Assembly (NCBI RefSeq): GCF_000967915.1
Contig: NC_022549.1
Span: 1,724,366-1,788,365, forward strand
Direction of reading: 5' to 3'
DNA length: 64,000 bases
DNA from: Paracholeplasma brassicae
Lineage (GTDB): Bacteria > Bacillota_I > Bacilli_A > Acholeplasmatales > UBA5453
Below, piece after piece: positions 8,002 through 15,441 of the stretch (positions are counted from its first letter, which is position 1; each line of letters starts with the position of its first letter). The notes below the pieces were generated by a model. It had not been told where the DNA came from. It saw nothing but the letters and a program-made list of their open reading frames with translations, and made no database searches. The translations under genes were made by a program, and so were the position numbers.

Positions 8002-8693
8002 AAATTCACCTCTCCTTTTTCAATTTTATCATTAATTTCCTTTGTCAACGAGTCTAAATCCTTCTTACCAAGCTCAGATAGTGTGTAACTGCCTCTTCTT
8101 GGGTTTAAAAACCACCCATAATAATTCTTTCTTAGCATCCCTGGTGCTTCTTTAATCCCGGTATAGTTAATGATTTCTTTTGGAGACTTTTCACCAAATT
8201 CCTCTAGATATTTGGCAATCTCGATGACTTTTTCCTTGTAGGCGGTCATCTTTTTTCCGTTTGTGCCCCCAACGTTTTGGTTTGTTTTCCTTAGGGCAAA
8301 TTCATTTAACAGTTTGACTTTTTTCTTCTTTGACTGTGCCATGCTTTTTTTAAAATCAAAGCCAAACGTTTCAAGCCTCACCTCTGCGAAACCTTCGTCA
8401 ACCACAATTAACCCAATCTCTAAGCGTTTTAATAATAAAATAAATGATTTAAGACTCGAACGATTGCTTGTTGTTGCTTTCTTTGGCAGGCAAACATAAA
8501 CTTTGTCTGCGAACTTCTGGCGATCAATCGCTTGATAGATTAGCTTAAGTGATATACTTAATTTTAGTTCGATAATCACCACATAGTCGTCTTTGATAGC
8601 CATGATATCACAACTACCCACCTCAGCTTTTACCTCAAATCCTTGGTCTTCTAATAGCACCAGACAAGGTTCATAAAGGTCCGTTTCTTTCAT
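7998..8693 (-). CDS. DUF2161-like protein, probable PD-(D/E)XK nuclease fold
   Basis: The first ~100 residues show the PD-(D/E)XK pattern: an acidic helix (LYEPCLVLLEDQGF), a strand with GSCDIMAIK (Asp) and VVIIELKLS (Glu-x-Lys), then a helix with a conserved-looking Gln (YQAIDRQ). This matches the DUF2161 group, which is predicted to bind or cut nucleic acid. The C-terminal part (about 150-231) resembles a small winged-helix domain. It begins the operon and ends in a TGA shared with pepO. A link between the two functions is not obvious. Function unproven for the family. Confidence 0.72.
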   Translation of the reverse strand: MKETDLYEPCLVLLEDQGFEVKAEVGSCDIMAIKDDYVVIIELKLSISLKLIYQAIDRQKFADKVYVCLPKKATTSNRSSLKSFILLLKRLEIGLIVVDEGFAEVRLETFGFDFKKSMAQSKKKKVKLLNEFALRKTNQNVGGTNGKKMTAYKEKVIEIAKYLEEFGEKSPKEIINYTGIKEAPGMLRKNYYGWFLNPRRGSYTLSELGKKDLDSLTKEINDKIEKGEVNL

Positions 8694-8834
8694 TTAATCA
8701 CCTATCTTTCGATTGATTAGTTCTATTGTAGACCTATTTTATTCGTTTGTAAACATCTAATATCACAAAAAATAAAGAAAACCACCTCAACAGAAGTGGT
8801 AAATAGACTACGTGAAGCTTAAGGTTTTGTCACT

Positions 8835-9158
8835 ATGATTGCATCTAATGAAATACTGGTTTGTGCACAAATCGAGTTTAGTGCTCTAAATTTAATTACC
8901 TATGGCTTACCTATTTTGGCAAGTCTATCTTTATTCTTATCAAAACAGGGTTACCTATTCTCTTCAATTCTTTTTAGTTTTGGTGCAATCTTACTGTATT
9001 TCATTCCATCATTTACAACCGTAACAACCACACTTTTTGATAACGTTACGCCATTAAACATTGATTGGCTCTTTGGAAGTGGCCTAATCATCGCACTGGT
9101 TTTATCGATCATAGGCTCTATTTCTAGCCTATTACTAACCATACTCAACCGAGATTAA
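8835..9158 (+). CDS. Small hydrophobic protein, three TM segments
   Basis: A 107-aa plus-strand frame starting at ATG 8835. It has three clear membrane helices (about 18-37, 40-57 and 78-103). The ribosome binding site is weak (AAGG ten bases upstream), but a strong bidirectional terminator follows directly, which supports a real transcription unit. It is flanked by minus-strand genes. No family recognised. Confidence 0.5.
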   Translation: MIASNEILVCAQIEFSALNLITYGLPILASLSLFLSKQGYLFSSILFSFGAILLYFIPSFTTVTTTLFDNVTPLNIDWLFGSGLIIALVLSIIGSISSLLLTILNRD

Positions 9159-9169
9159 ACAAAGTTACT

Positions 9170-9209
9170 AAAAAAAATGTGCTTCTCTAAAAAGAGAGAC
9201 ACATTTTTT
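9170..9209. terminator. Bidirectional terminator between convergent genes
   Basis: Long stem AAATGTG...CACATTT with inner TCTCT/AGAGA, A-run on the left and T-run on the right. It serves the plus-strand 107-aa gene and the minus-strand DUF1905 gene. Confidence 0.85.
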
Positions 9210-9217
9210 ATCGTCTT

Positions 9218-9541
9218 TTATAACGAATCTAAGACCTCTTTAATCATTTCTTCACTATCGGTCCATTCCATCAAGTATAACGTAACGCTCACACAATCGC
9301 CACCGGTTTTATTGATCGCCTGACGAATTGTTTGATTAATCGATATCAGTTTATCCCCGTCTTTTCTTGGGGCAAGATTTAACTCTTTAATTTCATAATC
9401 ATCAATCTTACCAAACACCTTCATTCGTCCCCAAGTACCCGTTAAATCTTTTGTGTTAGGAATTCTAAGGTGATAAGTCCAAGCCCCAAACCCTTCTTTG
9501 TAGGTTAAGATGAGCGGTTCATTTTTTATAATCAGTTTCAC
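9218..9541 (-). CDS. DUF1905 domain protein
   Basis: Start chosen at GTG 9541, eight bases after AAAGGAGG; the in-frame ATG at 9568 lacks a site. The 107-aa product matches the DUF1905 pattern: an aromatic GAWTYHLRIP strand, GRMKVFGKIDDYEI, a central basic Pro-Arg-Lys turn, then INQTIRQAI and GDCVSVTLYLM. Proteins of this family are small beta barrels of unknown function, sometimes fused to a YdeI-type OmdA domain, which is absent here. It lies 30 bp after a diguanylate cyclase gene and is probably co-transcribed with it. Confidence 0.8.
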   Translation of the reverse strand: MKLIIKNEPLILTYKEGFGAWTYHLRIPNTKDLTGTWGRMKVFGKIDDYEIKELNLAPRKDGDKLISINQTIRQAINKTGGDCVSVTLYLMEWTDSEEMIKEVLDSL

Positions 9542-9573
9542 TTGTCTTTCCTCCTTTAAAGAATTCACTTATT

Positions 9574-10806
9574 CTAGCGTGTTTGTTTTTTCTCTTTTTT
9601 CTCTAAATACATCAATTGATCGGCCAAACTAATAAGTTCATCACTCGTTAACCCGTCCGTCGGAAAATAGGAAAGCCCGCAACTAAATCCTAAAAATGGT
9701 AATCCATTGTCAAGGTTAGCTTCAACTAATAAACGACAGGACTTGATGTCAAACTGCTCAATATGATTTTTGACGATCGCAATAAACTCATCACCGGCAA
9801 ACCGGTAAAACTCACCATAATCGCCTATGGCCCTTTTTACCGCCTCAGCAAACGATCTTAAATATTGATCACCTTCTTGATGACTATAACGGTCGTTAAT
9901 TTCTTTTAATTGATCGAGGTCCATGAAAACCAATAAAAACGGTCTAGCTTCTTTAATCAAAGAATCGATGTCACTATAAAGTGAATACCTATTTTTCACT
10001 CCCGTCAAGGTGTCCGTGTAGGCAATCGATGAGATTGTCTTTGACTCTTTTGCTAGCGTAGTTACTTGAGCACTAAGTTGTTCTTTGTCTTCAAGGGTTT
10101 TCATCTTCTTTTCAATTTCTTTAAATAAAAATGACATAATCACATAAATAAATACCGTTAGTCCAATCGCTATATAGCCATGGATGAAATAGATTGGTCG
10201 CTGAAATATCGCATTTGGGACAAACAAAATAAAATAAAGAAGCGCGTATGATAGGATCATCGCCCCGTTTAACACCCACCACCCCTTATCCAAACGATTC
10301 GCCATTTTTAAGTATGTGGGTCTTACATATTTAAACATCACAGATAACAACATCAGATAAGTCAAGATTCTAGCCAATAAATCAAATAGTGGGGCATCCT
10401 TACCAAAAAGTAAATAAGACGTCAGTAGCCCATTGATTATCGTTAGGTTACCAACCATTTGCACCGACAGTAGTGCAAAAATGACTTTAGCCCCACGATA
10501 ATAAGAAAAGATCAAAAACATGAATACGTGTGGTATCGTCAGCGTCAAAAAATAAAACCTAACGTAGAATTTAACCCCGTAAAGGCTAATCAAAAAAGCG
10601 TTGATTACCGTAATGAGTATCGCCCCAGCAACGACAATTCGTTGATTGTTTCTTACAGGTTCTTTAAGTGGTATCATCACCAACATCAAATAAACGATGA
10701 ACGCGTGAGAGCCAAGTAATCGTAAGACGGTTTCAAGTTCAGTTGTCATATGATTTATTCTCACAGCCTTCCTAAGGTAGTTACCTTTATAGCAAAAATA
10801 TACCAC
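9574..10806 (-). CDS. Membrane-bound diguanylate cyclase (GGDEF domain)
   Basis: The N-terminal half (to about residue 230) is a membrane module of six to seven helices of the kind found in sensory GGDEF proteins. A short coiled-coil linker (230-255) leads to a GGDEF domain with DTLTGVKNR, the metal Asp in FMDLDQLKEIND, and the active-site loop AGDEF at 337-341. The first Gly is Ala, a change seen in active cyclases. No RxxD inhibitory site is in the usual place, so product inhibition may be absent. It should make cyclic di-GMP in response to an unknown envelope signal. The start is uncertain; ATG 10749 (residue 20) is possible. Confidence 0.9.
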   Translation of the reverse strand: MVYFCYKGNYLRKAVRINHMTTELETVLRLLGSHAFIVYLMLVMIPLKEPVRNNQRIVVAGAILITVINAFLISLYGVKFYVRFYFLTLTIPHVFMFLIFSYYRGAKVIFALLSVQMVGNLTIINGLLTSYLLFGKDAPLFDLLARILTYLMLLSVMFKYVRPTYLKMANRLDKGWWVLNGAMILSYALLYFILFVPNAIFQRPIYFIHGYIAIGLTVFIYVIMSFLFKEIEKKMKTLEDKEQLSAQVTTLAKESKTISSIAYTDTLTGVKNRYSLYSDIDSLIKEARPFLLVFMDLDQLKEINDRYSHQEGDQYLRSFAEAVKRAIGDYGEFYRFAGDEFIAIVKNHIEQFDIKSCRLLVEANLDNGLPFLGFSCGLSYFPTDGLTSDELISLADQLMYLEKKEKKQTR

Positions 10807-10980
10807 GAATCACTAAGAGATGCAATGACGATAACCATGTGATTCATTGAACTTAGACATCAAAATTCTTTCTTAAGTCATTCTTTGAGCTTCAAATATC
10901 AATAAACAACATTTCAGGCGGTATAATGACCTTATCCTCATGTATGAACGATCACGACAAATAAGAAAGAGGTAAGAAAA

Positions 10981-11343
10981 ATGAAATTCGTAAAAATCAT
11001 CGCATGGCTTGGCTTAATCTCAATGACTCCCGTTTTACTTCACGGGTTTATCAATGAAAACTTCTTTAGTGATGGTAAAACTTTACTTGCAAACCCTTGA
11101 GGGTTGATCTCCTTTATTGATCTATACGTCGGATTCTTTTTAATGGCGTTATGGATTTTATTTCGTGAAGAGAAAAATTACTTGAAAATCCTTTGGTTTA
11201 TCCTACTGATGGTTTTCGGTTTTTTCACAGGCGCACTCTACGTACTAATTCAACTCTACCGCAGTCAAGGTGATTGGTTATCGTTTTTCTTAGGTCATCA
11301 AAAAGAACGTTTGCTCAAACAAAGCATAAAAAATCGGTCTTAG
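10981..11343 (+). pseudogene. DUF1475-like membrane protein interrupted by in-frame UGA
   Basis: ATG 10981 follows AGAGG by eight bases and a TATAAT box lies at 10922-10927. The frame runs 39 codons to TGA 11098-11100, then continues without a shift for 80 codons to TAG/TAA at the end. The joined 120-aa protein has three to four TM segments and reads ...LLANP-stop-GLISFIDLYVGFF, where family members, as I recall, carry NPWG followed by DLYxGF. The stop therefore replaces a conserved Trp (TGG to TGA). Other genes here use TGA as a genuine stop and TGG for Trp, so this is a nonsense mutation, or a rare readthrough site. Translation could also restart at TTG 11104, giving 79 aa. Confidence 0.7.
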
Positions 11344-11344
11344 G

Positions 11345-11629
11345 ATGAAAAAATTGTTTAAAGAACTTCTTCAAGAACTTACGTTGGTCTTAAAAGGAAA
11401 GACCTTAGACACACTGATTACGCCATTGATATTTATCCTTACTTTAAACTTATTTGACCTTAATACGGCCATCATCACGTCGGTCGTTGGCTATCCGCTT
11501 TTATTTCTTATCTTAGTAACTAGCTACATCTACGGCATCTACCGATTAAGAAAACTAAAAGGCCCTGGCATCGACGAGTTCATTCAAAAGAAAGAACCAC
11601 CGTTTCGTGGTCAAACAAGAGGCTTCTAA
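11345..11629 (+). CDS. Small membrane protein, two TM segments
   Basis: Starts one base after the stop of the DUF1475-like frame (AGGATG), so it is probably translated by coupling. The 94-aa product has two hydrophobic helices (about 24-41 and 46-65) and a basic C-terminus ending RGQTRGF. Family not recognised. A strong terminator follows. Confidence 0.65.
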   Translation: MKKLFKELLQELTLVLKGKTLDTLITPLIFILTLNLFDLNTAIITSVVGYPLLFLILVTSYIYGIYRLRKLKGPGIDEFIQKKEPPFRGQTRGF

Positions 11630-11633
11630 CAAA

Positions 11634-11694
11634 CAAAAGGACGATCAAGTCTAAAAGATAAAACCATCTTTTATCGACTTGATCGTCCTTTTTG
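11634..11694. terminator. Bidirectional terminator
   Basis: A 15-bp perfect stem (11637-11651 with 11676-11690) bounded by A-run and T-run; it ends the plus-strand small-membrane operon and the minus-strand lipoprotein gene. Confidence 0.9.
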
Positions 11695-11706
11695 ATTGAT
11701 ATTCAT

Positions 11707-12744
11707 TTAATAAGCGTCAAAGAAAAAATCACCATACCCTAGGTATTTAAACGTCTCATCCTCGTATTTAAAGTAATAATACGGTGTATAACTTTGCATA
11801 AACATCAAGCCACCAAAATAGCCCTGAAGAACTAAAAATGACCCATTTGAATTTTCAACAAAATACGTCTCGTTAAAGACAAACTGGCCTTCTTTCGCAT
11901 ACCCATGAATCTCTTTTAATGAATTTGAAAGTCCCATAAAATCATCGTATTGATACGTCTTACCCAGCCATGTGATTTCATAGGTGTACTCATCAAGATA
12001 AAAAGGGTCTTTAAACACTTGATCGTAATCACTAGTTTCTCCTGTTTTATAGTTATAGGCCACTTTATCACGTATACTAAGCAAGTAGTCTCCCTTGATT
12101 TGATTGTAGATGACCTCATCTGTCACGTATCGTGTTTCTGTGATGGTTGGCCCATCAAATGAAACAACGACTAGTTCTTCATCGATGTAGGCAAATCGTT
12201 GGTCTTTTCCATCACTAGCTAGTGGTTCTACCTCAAAGGTTTTTATAACCTCGTTGGTTTGTAATACGACGTACTCTATCGCATCCTTAGTTTTGATTAA
12301 CGCGTGGGTATGATCAAATAGATCAACAAACGTCTGTATATCAGTTACACCATATGCGCCAAACGTTCTAAGTATGCTTACCTTTAATGAGGTGGTATCA
12401 ATAAAACCTAAGACGTAATGTGATTTTCTTGGATCCTCTTTGTCCGTTCTTAGTTTGTATGTAAACATCACGTGTTTGTCTTTGTATGTTACTTGGTATC
12501 GAATGAAACGGTCTTTGTGATAAGTAATGTCTAAATCGTCTAGCGCCTCTATAATCAACGCATCAAAGTTCGTTTTCTTTTGATTTGTTTGGATGTATTT
12601 TCGAGTCACGATGCTGTAGCCATCAAGTTCAACCTTCATTTTAGCGGCTTTTTGTTTAAAACTAACGTTACCACCGTCGCATGCCGAAAGTAGAAAAAGT
12701 AGTAAAATCACCATCGTCAGTTTGACTAGTATCGGTTTTCTCAT
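11707..12744 (-). CDS. Hypothetical lipoprotein
   Basis: 345 aa with a typical lipoprotein signal: basic MRKPILVK, hydrophobic core, lipobox LLSAC with Cys22. The mature part is rich in Tyr, Asp and Thr with alternating short strands, suggesting an all-beta, possibly propeller-like fold with repeated YxxDxxxYxY segments, but I see no catalytic motif and recognise no family. It would be anchored on the outer face of the membrane. A GAGG site precedes the ATG. It is a single gene. Confidence 0.75.
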   Translation of the reverse strand: MRKPILVKLTMVILLLFLLSACDGGNVSFKQKAAKMKVELDGYSIVTRKYIQTNQKKTNFDALIIEALDDLDITYHKDRFIRYQVTYKDKHVMFTYKLRTDKEDPRKSHYVLGFIDTTSLKVSILRTFGAYGVTDIQTFVDLFDHTHALIKTKDAIEYVVLQTNEVIKTFEVEPLASDGKDQRFAYIDEELVVVSFDGPTITETRYVTDEVIYNQIKGDYLLSIRDKVAYNYKTGETSDYDQVFKDPFYLDEYTYEITWLGKTYQYDDFMGLSNSLKEIHGYAKEGQFVFNETYFVENSNGSFLVLQGYFGGLMFMQSYTPYYYFKYEDETFKYLGYGDFFFDAY

Positions 12745-12865
12745 TTGTCATCAACCTCATCTCTTTTATTTATCATTATACGTGAAAATGTGTCAAAGTG
12801 ATGAACTTCCATTTAAATCAAACTAAGTCTTTTGCTCATCATCTTTAAAACTGATAAGGTCGAGT

Positions 12866-12899
12866 AAAAAAAATCACCTAACAAAGGCAAACAAGTGAT
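12866..12899 (-). terminator. Terminator of the macro-VWA operon
   Basis: Outer stem ATCAC/GTGAT with a partly paired interior, followed by eight T on the minus strand (12866-12873). It lies about 100 nt past the VWA gene. The 12745-13005 interval shows nothing else. Confidence 0.55.
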
Positions 12900-13005
12900 A
12901 CTTATTTGACTAAATAATGTCTTTTAATTAATCGTTGTTCATATAATCCTTAGGACTTGAAGCCGGTAGCAATAGGATAGTCAACCAAGCCAAATCAAAC
13001 TAACG

Positions 13006-13662
13006 CTACTTCTTATGACGTGTTTGATAGTCTTCATCAATCTCATTTTTCCAATCGGAGCTGATTGATTTTTTTACCCTAAGTTCACTGATTGTTTCAG
13101 CAATCACTCTAAAGTTTAACTCTGTTCCTTCTTCATCGGCGTGATAATTAGCCACTCGGTCTTCTGAAATCCCGAAATCTTTAGCGGTATTAAGCGCATC
13201 CATATTGGCGCCTAAAAAAATAAATTCCCATTGGTATTTTTCTTTTTGGAACTCAATCATTTGTTTAATTTTCGCACTTGAATATTCTCTACTTGCATTT
13301 TCCATTCCATCGGTTGTAATAACAACAACAGTTCTCTCCGGTATTTCATCATTTTTTAGCTTTTTATGACATGCAATTATTTGTGTGACACTTCGACCAA
13401 TCGCATCTAGTAACGCGGTGGTTCCTCTAACAAAATATTCGTTTGTTGTCATGTCATTAACGTTACTGATTCGTTTTCTTTGATGAATTAATTCGTAATG
13501 ATCATCAAACAAAACGGTTGTCACAAGTGCTTGTCCCTTAGTTTCTTTTTGTCTTTTGATCATTGAATTAAACCCACCGATGGTATCTTTTTCTAAGCCT
13601 GCCATTGAGCCACTGCGGTCTAAGATAAAAATTAACTCGACTAAATCTTTTTTCATATTCAT
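13006..13662 (-). CDS. VWA domain protein
   Basis: The 218-aa protein is essentially one von Willebrand factor A domain. The MIDAS motif Asp15-x-Ser17-x-Ser19 (LDRSGSM) is intact, with the Thr in FVRGTTALLDAI and the Asp in VVITTDGMENAS completing the metal site. There is no signal peptide, so it is cytoplasmic and likely acts as a metal-dependent protein-interaction or chaperone-like module. It follows the macro-domain gene by 72 bp on the same strand, and this pairing suggests joint action. Confidence 0.88.
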   Translation of the reverse strand: MNMKKDLVELIFILDRSGSMAGLEKDTIGGFNSMIKRQKETKGQALVTTVLFDDHYELIHQRKRISNVNDMTTNEYFVRGTTALLDAIGRSVTQIIACHKKLKNDEIPERTVVVITTDGMENASREYSSAKIKQMIEFQKEKYQWEFIFLGANMDALNTAKDFGISEDRVANYHADEEGTELNFRVIAETISELRVKKSISSDWKNEIDEDYQTRHKK

Positions 13663-13734
13663 CTACCCTCTTTCATACCTTAAGGATACACGAATATTGA
13701 ATCCATTTGGTCGCCTAGAAAGCGACAAATAAAA

Positions 13735-14712
13735 TTAGATGCCTCCGATGGTTTTTTGTTCAAATGCGAAAAGCACTTGATTAATTTCATACAAATCATA
13801 ATTTTCATCTTCAATAAAATACGAAATGATTTTATCGAACTTTGAACTAGGTGATAGCGAATACCCCGCTTTATTCAGTAAATCTTTTGTCTGATCTAGA
13901 TTCAGTTCTAAGGCAATTGAAAAGGCAATGACTGTCAGTTTACTTGGTTGGTAATCGTCGTTACTTTTAATTTTTGAAAATAGTTTGCGATCAATGTTCG
14001 CTTTTTTATAGACGTCAACGTCAGTTAAATCACTTTCATCAATCAAACGAAACAAACACGAACTAAATGTCTCGTCTAAGGTTAAATCAATTTCTGATAG
14101 CTTTCTAGTTCTTAAAATTCTTCTAGCCACTGGACGTTCATATGCATCCACCAAATCCATTTTAAAGAAAACTCTGTTTGTCTTTGATTCATCCAAATCA
14201 CTTAAGTAATTTTTTACCTCATTGAAGCGGTCTAAAGAGACTTGATACGACGCCTCATCATAAACCACTAAATAAATCATCATCTCGTGTTTTTCTAAAA
14301 ACAGTTTAATTTCAGAAAGCGCTACTTCTAGCGCTTCTCCTCTTGGAAATCTGTTGGCACCTGAGGCGATTAATGGAAATGCAATCGACTCAAATTGGTG
14401 TGTGCTTGCTAGTTTTAAGGAAGCCTTATACGCTTGGCGTAATGCTTGTGTTTCATGATGTGATCCGTTTTTATAAACCGGTGATGCCACATGAATCACA
14501 TGCTTTGCAGGTAAATCAAAGCCTTTAGTAAGAACAGCCTCTTTAGCTTTGATTACACCATAGGCGTTTCTTTCTTCTTGCAAACCAGGGCCAGCTGCCT
14601 GATAAATATCGAATTCAACACCATCACTAACGTTTCGATGTATACTTGATGGATTTATAATCGCATCCACCTTCATTTTTGTTATATCACTTCTTAAAAT
14701 TTCAAAAGGCAT
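13735..14712 (-). CDS. Macro domain protein with C-terminal helix-rich domain
   Basis: Residues 1-170 form a macro domain: DITKMKVDAIINPS (adenine-binding Asp), the Gly-rich loop AAGPGLQEE, HVIHVASP, and the ribose/diphosphate loop IASGANRFPRGEA. Macro domains bind or remove ADP-ribose. After a linker the C-terminal ~120 residues (VYKKANIDRKLFSKI ... PSKLTVIAFSIALELN ... DLLNKAGYSLS) form a helix-turn-helix-like domain of a type I associate with macro proteins in Bacillota. It may bind DNA or a partner. It is first of a two-gene unit with the VWA gene. Confidence 0.85.
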   Translation of the reverse strand: MPFEILRSDITKMKVDAIINPSSIHRNVSDGVEFDIYQAAGPGLQEERNAYGVIKAKEAVLTKGFDLPAKHVIHVASPVYKNGSHHETQALRQAYKASLKLASTHQFESIAFPLIASGANRFPRGEALEVALSEIKLFLEKHEMMIYLVVYDEASYQVSLDRFNEVKNYLSDLDESKTNRVFFKMDLVDAYERPVARRILRTRKLSEIDLTLDETFSSCLFRLIDESDLTDVDVYKKANIDRKLFSKIKSNDDYQPSKLTVIAFSIALELNLDQTKDLLNKAGYSLSPSSKFDKIISYFIEDENYDLYEINQVLFAFEQKTIGGI

Positions 14713-15244
14713 TTATCTCACTCCAATCACTAATGAAAGCTTATGTAAAACCTAATAATAGATATCGTTAAAAATCGCTTCATAGTTGTTCCCGCACTTT
14801 TAATTTTTCTTTATTTTAAATAATTTTACCATAATATGAACTCTAGGTAAATAAACCGTTAAACCCATAGGACGAACATGCCTTCCTATAGAACTCAGTC
14901 TTAGGTGTTTAGGATGAATTAGCGCTAAATTCATGAACTAGTAGATTATAAGAAATTGCAATAACGTTCTAAAAAATGTAAGGCAACTAAGCTTAAACGA
15001 AATCATCATTTCTTTATCTTCGATCACTTATTTTTTATAGGAGGCTATTCTTTCGATTAGAAATACGATTTTGCCTGAAGGTATACTCATTTCAATCGAA
15101 TTTTGTTTGATTTATTATTCTTACAAAAAATATTTAAGGTGCCGTAATCCATCTATGAGTACAAAAAAAACCTGTCTTGTATGTTTTCTTATATGTTTTC
15201 TTGTATTAATCATATCAAGGATTTATACGATTATGTTTAAGTAC
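14713..15244. other. AT-rich intergenic region at the island boundary
   Basis: About 530 bases between the macro gene and the terminator at the island edge. A 71-codon plus-strand frame (15071-15286) has no ribosome binding site and runs into the tRNA-derived repeat, so I regard it as chance. No RNA gene or clear promoter is seen. Confidence 0.5.
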
Positions 15245-15312
15245 AAAAAAGCCCTTCTCAAAAAAGAGAAGAGCATTCTATATTAGTTATGGTGACCCGT
15301 AGGGGTTCACAT
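15244..15312 (-). repeat. Partial copy of the tRNA-Glu 3' end plus terminator (island border)
   Basis: This segment mirrors 19740-19810. Both have the A-run, GCCCTTC...GAGAAGAGC hairpin, a short AT spacer, then TGGTGACCCGTA, the complement of the last 12 bases of tRNA-Glu including CCA; afterwards it degenerates (GGGGTTCAC). This is what a site-specific integration into a tRNA 3' end leaves behind. The two copies lie 4.5 kb apart and have diverged, so the event is old. A palindrome GCCAG-TCTAGT-CTGGC follows at 15327-15342. Confidence 0.7.
15245..15274 (-). terminator. Terminator at the distal end of the island operon
   Basis: CTTCTC-AAAAAA-GAGAAG stem extended by GC pairs, followed by six T on the minus strand. 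It is part of the duplicated border and now ends the four-gene operon. Confidence 0.75.
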
Positions 15313-15441
15313 TTTTTTCAGTGTTTGCCAGTCTAGTCTGGCATGGATATCTTTAGTTAATGTGTTATTTTGGATACTCAGCGAGGCAATTTATATGATG
15401 CATCCTAATAAAAACTTTTATTATACATAGTTAATCCAACT

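Noticed and set aside
8766-8802. Small hairpin ACCAC...GTGGT with T-rich flank upstream of the DUF2161-like gene
   Set aside because: Short stem and interrupted T-run; no gene on the minus strand needs it.
15071-15286. 71-codon plus-strand frame rich in hydrophobic residues
   Set aside because: TTG start without ribosome binding site, and it runs into the tRNA-derived repeat and terminator.
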